A stretch of 64,000 nt of DNA from Bog-756 sp963704615 (GTDB taxonomy: Bacteria; Actinomycetota; Acidimicrobiia; Acidimicrobiales; RAAP-2): contig OY969923.1 of assembly GCA_963704615.1 (NCBI GenBank), positions 3,162,001 through 3,226,000 on the forward strand. The letters are read 5' to 3'. Shown piece after piece: positions 17,058 through 26,595 of this stretch. Numbering within the stretch: the first letter of the stretch is position 1; each line of letters opens with the position of its first letter. The translations under genes were made by a program, and so were the position numbers. The notes under the pieces were generated by a model that made no database searches, was not told where the DNA came from, and saw only the letters and a program-made list of their open reading frames with translations.

Positions 17058-18260
17058 GTGGCCGGCTCCCTCGACGTCGACGCCGAGCGAGCGGCCACAC
17101 CGCGCTGCACCGGGGTCGCCCACCTCAACAATGCCGGCGCCGCCCTGCCCACGGCCGCCACCCTCGAGGCGATGACCGGCCATCTCCGGCTGGAGTCGGA
17201 GATCGGCGGTTACGAGGCGGCGGCGGCGATGGCCGACCGCTTGGCCGACCTGCGATCGTCGGCGGCCCGGCTGCTCGGCGCCGCCGACGGTGACGTGGTG
17301 GCGACCACCTCGGACACCCAGGCCTGGACCAAAGCTCTGTGGGGTTTCGCCCTGGGCGGGGGCATCGGCCGGGGCCAGCGCCTGGTGGCCGACCGGATCG
17401 CCTACGACAGCCACTATCTGGGCTTGCTCCAGGTGTGCGAGCTGACCGGAGCCACCATCGAGGTGGTTCCGAGCACCGCCGACGGCACCCTCGACCTCGA
17501 GGCTTTGGATGAGGTCCTCGGGGCCGGTCCCGTCGCCCTTGCCTCCCTCACCCATATCGGGACGCACCGGGGCCTGATCAATCCGGTCGAGGAGGCGGGC
17601 GCCGCCTGTCGCCGGGCCGGTGTCCCCTTCTTCCTCGACGCCTGCCAGAGTGTCGGGCAGATCCCGGTGGACGTGATCGCCATCGGATGTGACGTGGCCA
17701 CCACCACCGGGCGCAAGTGGCTCCGCGCCCCGCGGGGAACCGGGTTGCTCTATGTCAGGGCCGCATTCGCCGAGCGCCTGCGCCCCCCGGGCATCGGCGG
17801 CAGCGGTGCCGTGTGGGAGGACGCCGAGCACTACCGCTTGCGGCCGGGGGCCGAGCGCTTCCTCGACTACGAGGTCCCGGTGGCCGCCCACATCGGCCTG
17901 GCCGAGGCCATCGACCATGCCCTGGCCCTCGGGATCGAACCCATTGCCGCCCGGGTGCTCGAGCTCGGTCAGTACCTGCGCCGCGGCCTCGCCACGGTCG
18001 ATGGGGTCGAGGTCCGCGACGGCGGCAGCCGGGTGAGTGGCATCGTGACCTTCACCTCGGATCGTGCCGCCCCGGTGGAGGTAGCCGCGGTCGCTCGAGC
18101 GGCCCGGGTCAACGTCTCGGTCAGTGACGCCCCCTGGGCCCGACTGGACATGATCGCCCCCAACCCGACGTCGGTGGTCCGGGCTTCCCCCCATTACTAC
18201 AACACCGTTGATGAGCTCGACCGCTTGATCCACGAAGTGGCCTCGATGCCGCAGCCATGA
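17058..18260 (+). CDS. Class V aminotransferase (cysteine desulfurase-like fold)
   Basis: The 400-residue PLP enzyme starts at GTG 17058. It has HLNNAGAALP near residue 22, a PLP-binding FFLDACQSVGQ (Asp pairing with the pyridine nitrogen, about residue 195), and the Schiff-base lysine in TTTGRKWLRAPRGTG near 220. The family includes cysteine desulfurases, kynureninase-like and isopenicillin-epimerase-like enzymes. The C-terminal catalytic cysteine loop of SufS/IscS is not evident, so a desulfurase role is doubtful. It is divergent from pdxH, which makes its cofactor, and convergent with the PPOX gene. Confidence 0.87.
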   Translation: MAGSLDVDAERAATPRCTGVAHLNNAGAALPTAATLEAMTGHLRLESEIGGYEAAAAMADRLADLRSSAARLLGAADGDVVATTSDTQAWTKALWGFALGGGIGRGQRLVADRIAYDSHYLGLLQVCELTGATIEVVPSTADGTLDLEALDEVLGAGPVALASLTHIGTHRGLINPVEEAGAACRRAGVPFFLDACQSVGQIPVDVIAIGCDVATTTGRKWLRAPRGTGLLYVRAAFAERLRPPGIGGSGAVWEDAEHYRLRPGAERFLDYEVPVAAHIGLAEAIDHALALGIEPIAARVLELGQYLRRGLATVDGVEVRDGGSRVSGIVTFTSDRAAPVEVAAVARAARVNVSVSDAPWARLDMIAPNPTSVVRASPHYYNTVDELDRLIHEVASMPQP

Positions 18261-18316
18261 AAGCGATGGAGCAGCCAGCCCATCCGGTCCGGTCCGCCCG
18301 GTTGGCCGGGTCTGCC

Positions 18317-18763
18317 TCAGCCAGTGTCGGCATCATCGGTGCGGGCGGACCACCCGGTCATGGCGGTGATCCGGAACACCAACAGGCCCGCGAACGGCTG
18401 GTCCTCGGATCGATAGTGGCTGTACTTGTCGCGGAGCAACCCCTCCAGTTCCCGGTCCTCGGTGGTGCCGGTCACCCGACGGAGCGACGCCCTCACCCAC
18501 CACAGCTCGTTCCAGTCGACCGGGTCCCAGTGATCGCACAGCAGTGCGGCACGCGGATCCGAGTCGAGGTTGCGGCTCCTCTGGAGAGCGGTCGAGGCCT
18601 TCGGCTTGATCCGGTCGACGGGAACGGCGAGAAGCTCGCCGGCCACGGCGAAGCAGGCGGGCACGGCGTCCACCCCCCGGGTGGGATGCGAGGTGGTCAA
18701 CACCCCACGTTCCGACCCAGTCAACAGCACCTCGCATCGGACCCGGTCAAGGCGCATCGACAC
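18317..18763 (-). CDS. PPOX-class F420-dependent oxidoreductase (TIGR03668-like)
   Basis: The 148-residue protein has the split-barrel PPOX fold: RGVLTTSHPTRGVDAVPACF, a strand LLAVPVDRIKPK, then LDSDPRAALLCDHWD and the conserved DWNELWWVRASLRR. This pattern is characteristic of the actinobacterial TIGR03668 family, which is associated with coenzyme F420. GTG 18763 follows directly after the glycosylase stop codon (TGAGTG), so the two are in one operon. The substrate is unknown. Confidence 0.85.
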   Translation of the reverse strand: MSMRLDRVRCEVLLTGSERGVLTTSHPTRGVDAVPACFAVAGELLAVPVDRIKPKASTALQRSRNLDSDPRAALLCDHWDPVDWNELWWVRASLRRVTGTTEDRELEGLLRDKYSHYRSEDQPFAGLLVFRITAMTGWSARTDDADTG

Positions 18764-19342
18764 TCATGGGGCGGTCGACAGCCGCTTGCTCGGGCAGCCA
18801 ACCAGGTGATCGTCGACCACGCCGACCGCTTGCAGGAACGAGTAGACGATGGTCGAACCGACAAAGGAGAACCCGCGCTGTTTGAGGTCCCGGGACAGGC
18901 GGTCCGACAGCTCGGTCCGGGCCGGCAGATCGGCCATCGAGGTGGGCTGGTTGACGATCCGGGTGCCGTCGACCCACTGCCACAGGCAGGCGGCGAAGGA
19001 TCCGAACTCCTCGCCGACAGTCAGGAAAGCCCGGGCGTTGGTCACCGTTGAGCGAACCTTGAGCCGGTTGCGCACGATGCCCGGATCCTCGAGCAAACCG
19101 GCGATGGTGTCGTCGTCGAATCGGGCCACCCGGACGGGATCGAAACCGGCGAAGGCCCGCCGGTAGTTGACGCGCTTGTTGAGGATGGTCGACCACGACA
19201 AACCGGCCTGGGCCCCTTCGAGAACGAGCATCTCGAACAGGTGGATGTCGTCGTGGGAGGGAACGCCCCACTCCTCGTCGTGATAGCGACGCATCGCCTC
19301 TGAGCTGTCGGCCCAGTCACAGCGGTGGCCGGCGGCCGTCAC
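18764..19342 (-). CDS. tag: DNA-3-methyladenine glycosylase I
   Basis: The enzyme excises 3-methyladenine from alkylated DNA. GTG 19342 is preceded by GAGAAGG at good spacing and gives 192 residues, close to the family length; an ATG at 19417 would add 25 residues with no similarity. Family hallmarks are RCDWADSSEAMRRYHDEEWG at the start, FEMLVLEGAQAGLSWSTIL, the helix-hairpin-helix region, and the C-terminal zinc-binding pattern with His near VVDDHLVGCP. It is cotranscribed with the PPOX gene and probably with the cupin gene upstream (about 90 bp away). Confidence 0.92.
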   Translation of the reverse strand: MTAAGHRCDWADSSEAMRRYHDEEWGVPSHDDIHLFEMLVLEGAQAGLSWSTILNKRVNYRRAFAGFDPVRVARFDDDTIAGLLEDPGIVRNRLKVRSTVTNARAFLTVGEEFGSFAACLWQWVDGTRIVNQPTSMADLPARTELSDRLSRDLKQRGFSFVGSTIVYSFLQAVGVVDDHLVGCPSKRLSTAP

Positions 19343-19433
19343 GATGGCCTTCTCGAGGCTGAGCCCTCGTCGCCGTCCCGGCAACGACCCGATGGTCCCA
19401 CTCGGCCAGGGTGGCACGCGGTGGCGCCATTCC

Positions 19434-19820
19434 TCAAGACGTCGGCGCCCGGCGCGCCCCTCGGGCTGGCGCCGGGGAGGCCTGCGGCTCCCACGAGGCG
19501 AGGGCCCGGGGGATCCGCACCACCAGCCAACGGGTGCCCGGGACGGTCGACATCAGCCGGTGGTCCACGCCTCGGCCGAGGAGGATCCACTCGTCGGCGG
19601 CCAGATCGACCCTGTCGCCCTCCACCTCGAGGACCGCACCACCGTCGAGCACCACCACCCATTCGTCATGGTCCTGGCGGTAGGACATGGGGGCCTCGAG
19701 CTCGCCACTCAGGATCTCCTCGATGCGGACACCGGAGGCGCCGGCCACGACTCGTGTCGTCTCACCCCAGCGGGGAGCGTCGGTCGGGTCGGAGAGACGA
19801 CCTCTCGGGACAGTGGCCAT
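19434..19820 (-). CDS. Cupin-domain protein
   Basis: The 128-residue protein has a single cupin barrel: RIEEILSGELEAPMSYRQDHDEWVVVLDG carries the first metal-binding motif (H-D-E-W), and DEWILLGRGVDHRL carries the second (H). Start ATG 19820 has GGTGGGG in front. Single-domain cupins range from isomerases to dioxygenase-like or sensor proteins, so no reaction is assigned. It lies upstream of the glycosylase in the same direction. Confidence 0.8.
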   Translation of the reverse strand: MATVPRGRLSDPTDAPRWGETTRVVAGASGVRIEEILSGELEAPMSYRQDHDEWVVVLDGGAVLEVEGDRVDLAADEWILLGRGVDHRLMSTVPGTRWLVVRIPRALASWEPQASPAPARGARRAPTS

Positions 19821-19903
19821 GCCCCACCGTACGGGGATCCCCACGCCGGTGGGCCATCAACCCGGGCGGCGACCGCAAGGCCGGCCACCAGGCGATCCGG
19901 TCC

Positions 19904-20440
19904 TTACCTTGGCCGGAGGGCCTCGGCGGCCCGTCCGGCCTGGGCCAAGGCGTCACCGACCCGATCGAGGACCGCGCGACTGGGCACCCCGTCGGTGAAG
20001 TCGGCACCGGTGGCATAGACGACGGCGGGAACGGTCCAGCCCCCCAGGCTGGCGACGACGGCACGTCCTCCGGTGTCGAGAGCGAGGAAATGGGCCGGCG
20101 ACGCCGCGGTGGCGGCCAGGACGACGGCCGTCCTGACCAGCGCGTCGGTGGGGAACCGATCGAGGAAGGCCTTGAGGGCACCGCTGTAGGTGGCCCGGTA
20201 GATCGGTGTGGCCAGGACGAGCACGCCGGCGGTCGAGGCCCGGGCCACCGCGTCGTCGACCGCCTGGTGGTGGCCCCGTCCGAGCAACGCCTCCGCGGGA
20301 AGGTCGAGCAGGTCGACCAGGGTGCCCCCTCCCCCGAGCTCGAGAGCGGCCGCGGCCAGGGCACGGGTCTTGGAGGTCACGGAGTCACCACTGCTCACCG
20401 CCACCAGGGAGCCGCTCACGCCGAACCTGGCCGTGGCCAT
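19904..20440 (-). CDS. NAD(P)H-dependent FMN reductase
   Basis: The 178-residue protein has the flavodoxin-like fold of SsuE/MsuE-type reductases: GVSGSLVAVSSGDSVTSKTRAL binds the FMN phosphate, and VLVLATPIYRATYSGALKAFLDRFP is the family signature. It reduces FMN at the expense of NAD(P)H, often for a partner monooxygenase. The luciferase-like oxidoreductase some 6 kb away could be such a partner, but that is speculation. It is divergent from the YjbQ gene. Confidence 0.88.
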   Translation of the reverse strand: MATARFGVSGSLVAVSSGDSVTSKTRALAAAALELGGGGTLVDLLDLPAEALLGRGHHQAVDDAVARASTAGVLVLATPIYRATYSGALKAFLDRFPTDALVRTAVVLAATAASPAHFLALDTGGRAVVASLGGWTVPAVVYATGADFTDGVPSRAVLDRVGDALAQAGRAAEALRPR

Positions 20441-20559
20441 CGGCGGGGGCGATCGCAGCCGCGCTCCTTCGACATGGTCGAAGCCTACCGACGGCCTCCC
20501 CCTTGGTCCGGGGTCGGGAGCGTCCGGCCATCGCCGGGAGGTGGGCGCGAAGATGGGAC

Positions 20560-20961
20560 ATGGACTCCGAGCTGGTTTCCGTCTACGCCGGCGAGCGGAC
20601 GGTGATCGATCTCACCGTCGAGCTCGAGCGCTTCTGTGCCCATCACGGCGACGGGCTGCTGAGCGCATTCGCCCCCCACGCCACCGCCGGGTTGGCGCTG
20701 ATGGAGGTGGGCTCGGGATCCGAACGCGACCTGGCTGACGCACTCGGCCGATTGTTCCCCCGTGACGACCGCTACCGGCACCGGCACGGAGCTCCCGGCC
20801 ATGGGGCCGATCACGTCCTTCCCGTGCTGGTCAGTCCCTCGCTGACCATTCCGGTGCTGGCGGGAAAGATGCAACTGGGCACCTGGCAGAGCGTGGTCAT
20901 GGTCGACGCCAACCAGGACAATCCGCACCGCCAGGTCCGGCTCAGTTTCCTCCCGGGCTGA
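20560..20961 (+). CDS. YjbQ/UPF0047 family protein
   Basis: The 133-residue protein shows the UPF0047 signature HGAPGHGADHVLPVLVSPSLTIPVLAGKMQLGTWQSVVMVD, which includes HxxxNxxxH-like metal-site positions and a GTWQ loop, plus the N-terminal HATAGLALME. Members have weak thiamine-phosphate synthase activity reported in the family; the physiological role is unsettled. ATG 20560 is the only start giving the family length. Divergent from the FMN reductase. Confidence 0.9.
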   Translation: MDSELVSVYAGERTVIDLTVELERFCAHHGDGLLSAFAPHATAGLALMEVGSGSERDLADALGRLFPRDDRYRHRHGAPGHGADHVLPVLVSPSLTIPVLAGKMQLGTWQSVVMVDANQDNPHRQVRLSFLPG

Positions 20962-21113
20962 GCTTTCCCCTCGGGCCGACCAAGACGGCCCGGGCGCATC
21001 CGGGTCCGGAGATCGGGCTCGAAGCCGAACCCGGACCCGACCCGGTCCATGGAATCACGCGTCGGCGTCCGGTGTTTGTGGAGAGGACCGGCTCGCCGAT
21101 CCAGGAGTGTGTC

Positions 21114-22580
21114 GTGCCCCTGATCCGCATCAACCCCAAGGTCAGCGTCAGCGTGGTCTTCGTCGCGGCCATGTTCATGAACATCATGGACGTGACCATC
21201 GTCAATGTGGCCCTCCCCTCCATCGGCCGCCAGTTCGGCGTGTCCGAGGCGGCCCTCGAATCTGTGGCCGTCGGTTATCTGGTCAGCCTGGCCGTGTTCA
21301 TCCCGGCCTCGGGATGGTTGGGGGACCGTTTCGGATCCAAGAGGATCCTCCTCCTCGCCATCGCCCTGTTCACCGGTGCTTCGGTGCTGTGCGGTCTGGC
21401 CGGAAGCCTTTCCGAGCTGGTCCTCTTCCGGGTCCTCCAAGGGGTTGGCGGCGGCATGCTCATCCCGGTGGGCATGGCCATGCTCTTCCGCACCTTTCCT
21501 CCCGAGGAGCGGGTGCGGGCGTCGAGCATCCTGACCGTGCCCACCGCGGTGGCCCCCGCCCTCGGCCCCGTGATCGGTGGCCTGTTGGTCACCGACCTCT
21601 CGTGGCGGTGGGTCTTCTTCGTCAATTTGCCCATCGGAGTCGCCGCTTTCACCTTCGGCCTCGTGTTTCTCGACAAGCATCTCCAGCCCCGTCCGGGCCG
21701 GTTCGACCTGCGTGGGTTCCTGCTCTCGGGCATCGGATTCGCCCTGGTCATGTTCGGGGTCAGCGAGGGCCCCGACAAGGGCTGGACGAGCGCGACCATC
21801 CTCGGGAGCATCGGCGCCGGCGCGGTCCTGCTGGCCTGGATGGTGGTCGTCGAGCTCCGGGACAGCGAGCCGCTGTTGAAGCTCCGCCTCTACGGCAACC
21901 GACTTTTCCGATCGACCAGCGTGGTCCTGATGATCGCCATGGCCGCCTTTTTGGGTGTGCTCTTCGCCGTCCCCCTGTTCTTCCAGATCGGACTCGGCCT
22001 GTCCGCCCTCCAATCCGGGCTCAGTACCTTCCCCGAGGCGATCGGGGTGATGATCGGGGCCCAGATCGGCACCCGACTCCTGTATCCGCGGATCGGCCCG
22101 AGCCGCCTGGTGTCGATGGGCCTGGTGGGCGTGGCGATCGCCACCGGCCTGATGTCCCTGGTCGGATTCGGCACCGACCTGTGGTGGATGCGCCTCTTGC
22201 TGTTCACCATGGGGCTCTCGATGGCTCAGGCGATCGTGTCCTTGCAGGCGGCGTCGTTCGCCACCATCTCCAGCGCCGACACCGGTGACGCCTCCTCGTT
22301 GTTCAACAGCCAGCGCCAGTTGGGAAGCGCCCTCGGTGTGGCTCTGCTCACCACCGTGCTCGCCGCCGTCGGGACGGCCCACGTGGTGGGTGGCCGTACC
22401 GTCCCCAATCTGGCGGCCTATCACGCTGCCTTTTTGGTCGCCTCCGGGGTGGCGCTACTGGGATCGGTGGGGGCGCTCCGGATCCATAACGCCGACGCCG
22501 CGGCCACCATGGTCCGCCGCGGCAGCCGGGCCGCGGCGAGGACCCCCGTCGGGGTAGCCGCGGCTGGGACGGGGGGCTGA
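21114..22580 (+). CDS. MFS drug exporter, DHA2 family
   Basis: The 488-residue protein has 14 predicted helices, the loop 2-3 motif GWLGDRFGSKRI, and the antiporter motif C region (LTVPTAVAPALGPVIGGLL). It is a second, shorter DHA2 exporter in the window, without the long C-terminal loop of the one at 624. GTG 21114 is preceded by AGGAG at eight bases and is preferred over the start at 21072. No regulator adjoins it. It is followed 68 bp later by an alpha/beta hydrolase in the same direction. Confidence 0.9.
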   Translation: MPLIRINPKVSVSVVFVAAMFMNIMDVTIVNVALPSIGRQFGVSEAALESVAVGYLVSLAVFIPASGWLGDRFGSKRILLLAIALFTGASVLCGLAGSLSELVLFRVLQGVGGGMLIPVGMAMLFRTFPPEERVRASSILTVPTAVAPALGPVIGGLLVTDLSWRWVFFVNLPIGVAAFTFGLVFLDKHLQPRPGRFDLRGFLLSGIGFALVMFGVSEGPDKGWTSATILGSIGAGAVLLAWMVVVELRDSEPLLKLRLYGNRLFRSTSVVLMIAMAAFLGVLFAVPLFFQIGLGLSALQSGLSTFPEAIGVMIGAQIGTRLLYPRIGPSRLVSMGLVGVAIATGLMSLVGFGTDLWWMRLLLFTMGLSMAQAIVSLQAASFATISSADTGDASSLFNSQRQLGSALGVALLTTVLAAVGTAHVVGGRTVPNLAAYHAAFLVASGVALLGSVGALRIHNADAAATMVRRGSRAAARTPVGVAAAGTGG

Positions 22581-22648
22581 CTCCACTCCGGCGACAGGGT
22601 CCGACCGGCGGCACGGAGCACCGGTCGGAGGTGTGCTGTAATCCGGCT

Positions 22649-23470
22649 GTGCCCATCGTCCACACCGGCGGCACCGATCTCTACTTCGAGCGGCGCGGCG
22701 CGGGCCCACGCCTGGTGTTCCTCCACGGCTCCGGGTCGACGATCGACGACTCGAAGCTTTTGATCTCCGCATTCGCACCCGGCTTCGATCTCCTCGTTGC
22801 CGACTACCGGGGTATGGGACGGAGCGAACTCTCGCCCCGTCCCTACCGCATGACGGAGGGCGCCGCCGACGCCCTGGCCATCATGGATGCGGTGGGGTGG
22901 GTCACCGCCCGGGTGGCGGGGGTCAGCTTCGGTGGCATGGTGGCCCAGGAGCTGGCCGTCACCGCTCCGGAGCGGGTGGAGCGACTGGCCCTGCTGTGCA
23001 CCTCGTCGGGTGGCGCCGGGGGATCGTCCTATCCGCTGCACGAGCTCGAGGAGCTGCCCGGGAGCGAGCAGATGCGGCGCCGGAGCCGGTTGCTCGACAC
23101 CCGCTTCGACGATGCGTGGTTCGCCGCCCACCCGGGGGACCGGGCCCTGGCCGAGATGATGGTCACACGGTCAGGGGGTGACGTTCCCGAGCACACCAAG
23201 GGCCGGCACGAGCAACTGCAAGCGCGGCGCACCCACGATGTGTGGGAGCGGCTCCCGTCCATCTCCTGTCCGACCTTCGTGGCCTGTGGCCGATTCGACG
23301 GGATCGCCCCGCCGGAGAACAGCGCCGCCATCGCCTCGAGGATTCCCGGGGCGGAGTTGCACGCCTACGACGGCGGGCACGCCTTTTTGGCCCAGGACCC
23401 GACCAGCCTCCCCGAGGTCATCGGCTTCCTGCGGGCGGGGTGGGACCCGACCGCGGTCAGCCGGCGTTGA
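22649..23470 (+). CDS. Alpha/beta hydrolase
   Basis: The 273-residue protein has the alpha/beta-hydrolase fold: oxyanion segment LVFLHGSGST, nucleophile elbow GVSFGGMVA (Ser near residue 94), acid GRFDG near 215, and histidine GGHAFL near 243. GTG 22649 gives the typical start VPIVHTGGTDLYFE; GTG 22631 is the alternative. The substrate is unknown. Its last 14 bases overlap the end of the convergent sedolisin gene. Confidence 0.87.
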   Translation: MPIVHTGGTDLYFERRGAGPRLVFLHGSGSTIDDSKLLISAFAPGFDLLVADYRGMGRSELSPRPYRMTEGAADALAIMDAVGWVTARVAGVSFGGMVAQELAVTAPERVERLALLCTSSGGAGGSSYPLHELEELPGSEQMRRRSRLLDTRFDDAWFAAHPGDRALAEMMVTRSGGDVPEHTKGRHEQLQARRTHDVWERLPSISCPTFVACGRFDGIAPPENSAAIASRIPGAELHAYDGGHAFLAQDPTSLPEVIGFLRAGWDPTAVSRR

Positions 23471-25850
23471 CGGTCAGGGTGAAGTCCTGGGAAGCGGCTG
23501 TTGCCTTCTTGCCCTTCCCATAGGTGGCCTCGATCACCAGCGGATACTCGCCGACGGTGTCCTTGCCCTTGGGAGTGCCGGACAGGATGCCCGTCCCGTT
23601 CCCCTCATTGCGGAAGCGCAGCCCGCCCGGGCGCTTGCCCTTCATGGTGAGCGAGGTGGGGACGCCCGTCGTGGTCACGGTGAACGAGAACGGCTGGGAC
23701 ACGGTGGCCGAGGCGTTGTCCGCACTGGTGATGGCCACAACGACGGACCACGAGAAGTTCACCGCCGCGGCGGCCCCGGTGCCATCTCGACCAATCACCA
23801 CCACATCGCTCGATCCAGGCGCCGTCGGCGTGCCCGAGATGAGCCCGTCGGCGCTGTCGATCGAGAGACCGGTCGGGAGCCCGGATGCGCTGAAGGTGAG
23901 GGTCTGCACGCTGTTGGTGTCGACAGCCTGGATCTGAAGGCTGACGGCGGCGTCCAGACCGGTGGTCTGGCTTCCCGGATTGGTCACGGTGATCGGATTG
24001 ACGGACGCATCGGAGCACAGGTCCCCGGGGAGGGAGGCGGCCTCGGGCGTCCCCAGCCCGGTGGCCATGTCGTAGCCCGGCAGGGCGGGGAAGGCTCCCC
24101 CGTTCTGACCGGTGAGGTCGTTGTTGCCCACGGTGATGTCGTTGAAGGCGGTCGGTTCGGCCGCGGCCACCTGGTAGAGCAGCGGGTTGGCGAACCCGAT
24201 GGTCTTGCCGCCACAGGAAGCCGAGGCATTGGCCAGGGCCAACAACGAAGCCCAGAGCGGCGCAGCCAGACTGGTCCCGCCCCAACTCCCCCAGCTCCCG
24301 CCCACGAATTCCAGATAGGGATAGGGACCGGCCAGGGCGGAGACGTCGGGCGACTCCCGACAGTACGAACCGGCAGCGGCCGCGCAGGGTGCGCCGGAGG
24401 AGCCGGCGTTGATCACCCCGGGTGCGAGGCTGTTGGTCTGGTACGACGGCATGGTCCAGAGGCTCGACACCCCACCACCGCCCGCTCCCCAGCAGCAGGT
24501 CGGTCCGTCGTTCCAGGCCGACTCCGTCGGTGGCGTGCCGGCCGCCGACCACGAGGTGCCACCCGCCCCGGTGACGAAGGGCTGGCTGGAAGGGTCGTCC
24601 ACCGCCAGAGTGTCATATTGGTACCCGCTTCCGAGGCAGTCTTCGGATCCTTGGTCACCCGATGCGGCCACGATCGATTGGCCCTGGGCCGCCGCTTCCT
24701 CGAACAGGGTGTTCTCGGCCTGGGCGGCGGCGCTGCCCATGAACGCCTCGCACTCCCCCCACGAGGTCGAGATGACCTGGGCGGAGTCTTGGGAAACGAT
24801 GGTGTTGTAGGTGTCATAGGCCCCGGTATTGGTGTTGGGGCCCTCGTAGACCAGGATGCGGGTGTCCGGGGCCAGCACGGTGACCTGCTCGATGTCCACG
24901 TCGGCCTCCCCCACCCCGGAATGGGGCAAGGGTCCCCCGTCGACGTCGACGGCGGTGACCGGGGTGGTGGTGCCGAAGCACGACTGGTAGGCCGCGATGT
25001 CCCCGGCCCCGTATCCCTGGAGCTCGTAGAGGGCCACCGTCTGACCCGAGCCCAGGTCTCCCTGCTCGTAGAGGGCGGGGAACCCGTAGGCGTCGGCCAC
25101 CTGATCGGTGGTGTAGGAGTCGTCCTCGGTGGCGTCGGTGGCAGCCGTCGAGCACGCCTGGGGTCCCCCTGACCCACCGTGGCGACCGGCCTTGGGCTCC
25201 ACGCCGCCGGAGGCCGAGTGCGCGATGGCCGGGGTCGGCACGACCAGGTCGTCCAGACCCACCACCGTCTGCACGAAGGGGGCCACCGACCCCGCCACCT
25301 GCGGAGCGGAGGTATTCGCATAGGCGATGCGGCCCCCCGGCACCCGGTACTGCGCGAATCCAGTCGAGAACGCCGAGGCCAACTGGCCGGCAGTGGCCCG
25401 GACGGGGATGTCCAGGTGGTTGGCGCTGACCGGACCGGGCCGCAGGCCCTCGGCGGCCAGCGCCTGCTTGACCGCTGCGATGGCACCGGCTGACGGTCCG
25501 AAGCGACGGACGAACTCCGGCTCGGTGAGGTCGTGCCGGTAGTGGTTCGATCCCGGCGTGGAAACCGCTTCCGCGTAGGCGGTCAGCCCGATCGGATCAC
25601 GCGGTTGGAGCACCACGTCCACGCTCAGAGCGGCGGACGTCGGGAGGGGGGACACGGCGGTGGTGCCCGAGGGGAGACGCGGCGTGTGACCGAGCCGAAC
25701 CTTGCCCGTCGTCGTCGCCGCCCCGGCGGCGGGGATCGAGGCTGTCACCACGTTTCCCGCCACCACCACGACCATCAGCGCCACCACCAGGCGGGCGCGA
25801 TGAACCCCGGTGCCAACGGACGCCCTCCGGCCACTGCTGCGAAAGCTCAT
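23457..25850 (-). CDS. Sedolisin (S53) serine-carboxyl peptidase with C-terminal Ig domains
   Basis: The 797-residue secreted enzyme begins at ATG 25850 with a signal/anchor segment (RLVVALMVVVVAGNVV), followed by a pro-kumamolisin activation domain (residues 55-210, including GSNHYRHDLTEPEFVRRFGPS). The S53 peptidase domain has the catalytic pair Glu315 and Asp319 (GEADVDIE) and the nucleophile Ser527 in WGGTSLAAP; the usual SGTS is GGTS. The calcium-site end reads GYDMATGLGTPEA. Two putative Ig-like modules (about 615-797) follow, each with a SGLPTGLSID- or GKRPGGLRF-type strand and an SGTP turn. Sedolisins work at acidic pH, so the enzyme probably digests extracellular protein in an acidic setting. 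Confidence 0.9.
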   Translation of the reverse strand: MSFRSSGRRASVGTGVHRARLVVALMVVVVAGNVVTASIPAAGAATTTGKVRLGHTPRLPSGTTAVSPLPTSAALSVDVVLQPRDPIGLTAYAEAVSTPGSNHYRHDLTEPEFVRRFGPSAGAIAAVKQALAAEGLRPGPVSANHLDIPVRATAGQLASAFSTGFAQYRVPGGRIAYANTSAPQVAGSVAPFVQTVVGLDDLVVPTPAIAHSASGGVEPKAGRHGGSGGPQACSTAATDATEDDSYTTDQVADAYGFPALYEQGDLGSGQTVALYELQGYGAGDIAAYQSCFGTTTPVTAVDVDGGPLPHSGVGEADVDIEQVTVLAPDTRILVYEGPNTNTGAYDTYNTIVSQDSAQVISTSWGECEAFMGSAAAQAENTLFEEAAAQGQSIVAASGDQGSEDCLGSGYQYDTLAVDDPSSQPFVTGAGGTSWSAAGTPPTESAWNDGPTCCWGAGGGGVSSLWTMPSYQTNSLAPGVINAGSSGAPCAAAAGSYCRESPDVSALAGPYPYLEFVGGSWGSWGGTSLAAPLWASLLALANASASCGGKTIGFANPLLYQVAAAEPTAFNDITVGNNDLTGQNGGAFPALPGYDMATGLGTPEAASLPGDLCSDASVNPITVTNPGSQTTGLDAAVSLQIQAVDTNSVQTLTFSASGLPTGLSIDSADGLISGTPTAPGSSDVVVIGRDGTGAAAAVNFSWSVVVAITSADNASATVSQPFSFTVTTTGVPTSLTMKGKRPGGLRFRNEGNGTGILSGTPKGKDTVGEYPLVIEATYGKGKKATAASQDFTLTVNAG

Positions 25851-26206
25851 CGCCCCCCCGAGTATCGAAGCTGCACGCGTCCCCCATGGTCCAACCCTGC
25901 CAAGGATGGATGCTGACCGGCCCCAGCGGGTCCGTACCCGCCATCCTACCCAACACGATGTGCGAACTTCCTCACTGAACATCGCCGCGCGCCCCTCGAC
26001 CCCCAATCATTGCCCCCGCATCATCGCCGGGGTCGGCTCACGGTGCGTGGTTTTCGGTGCCGGTGGGTTCCATCGGGACATCCGACCACGCGACGGCTCC
26101 GAACACATCGTCGAGAGTCACCTGCGCACTCCATCCCGCCCAACCGATGAGCGTGTGACGCGGCGGCCTTCGTCATCACGTCGTCATCACCCGTACTGGA
26201 GGTTCC

Positions 26207-26524
26207 ATGAACGAAGTCAGTCGGCGTTCCTTCCTGAAAGGCGGTTCCGCCGCCGTCGTCGCCGCCGGAGCGATCTCGTCGATCCCCGGGCTTCCTGCGA
26301 TCGTGGGCGCACTGGAGACACAAGCGCCCGCCGATGCCAGTGCCGCCGACGCCGCGGCCGCCGGTGCCGCGGCCAGCGACACCGAGGCCCCCGCGGCGCT
26401 GAGCGAGCCGCTCGTCGCTCACGTTCGGGATGTGACCACCGGCGAGATCGGACTGTTTTCGGGAACGCGTGAGATCACGGTTCTCAACCCCCAGCTGGCC
26501 CGCCTCATCCGGGCGGCGCTGTAG
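26207..26524 (+). CDS. Small Tat-signal protein
   Basis: The 105-residue protein starts with a textbook twin-arginine signal (SRRSFLKGGSAAVVAAGAI), followed by an Ala/Asp-rich linker (residues 40-66) and a short folded end HVRDVTTGEIGLFSGTREIT. An AGGTTCC lies before ATG 26207. The end (VAHVRDVTTGEIGLFSG) recalls small Tat-exported proteins found near oxidoreductases or DUF4331 genes in actinobacteria; the role is unknown. It lies 71 bp upstream of the DUF4331 gene in the same direction. Confidence 0.72.
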   Translation: MNEVSRRSFLKGGSAAVVAAGAISSIPGLPAIVGALETQAPADASAADAAAAGAAASDTEAPAALSEPLVAHVRDVTTGEIGLFSGTREITVLNPQLARLIRAAL

Positions 26525-26595
26525 GCCACGCCGGCCGCCCGTCCCCACACGCGCCGTTCCCCACCATCAGACCACTAGAGAATCCGAGGTAGATC

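Noticed and set aside
20811..22424. Long minus-strand frame (537 codons) across the second DHA2 exporter
   Set aside because: It is rich in Gly, Glu, His and Gln, typical of an antisense shadow in GC-rich DNA, while the plus strand encodes a clear 14-helix transporter.
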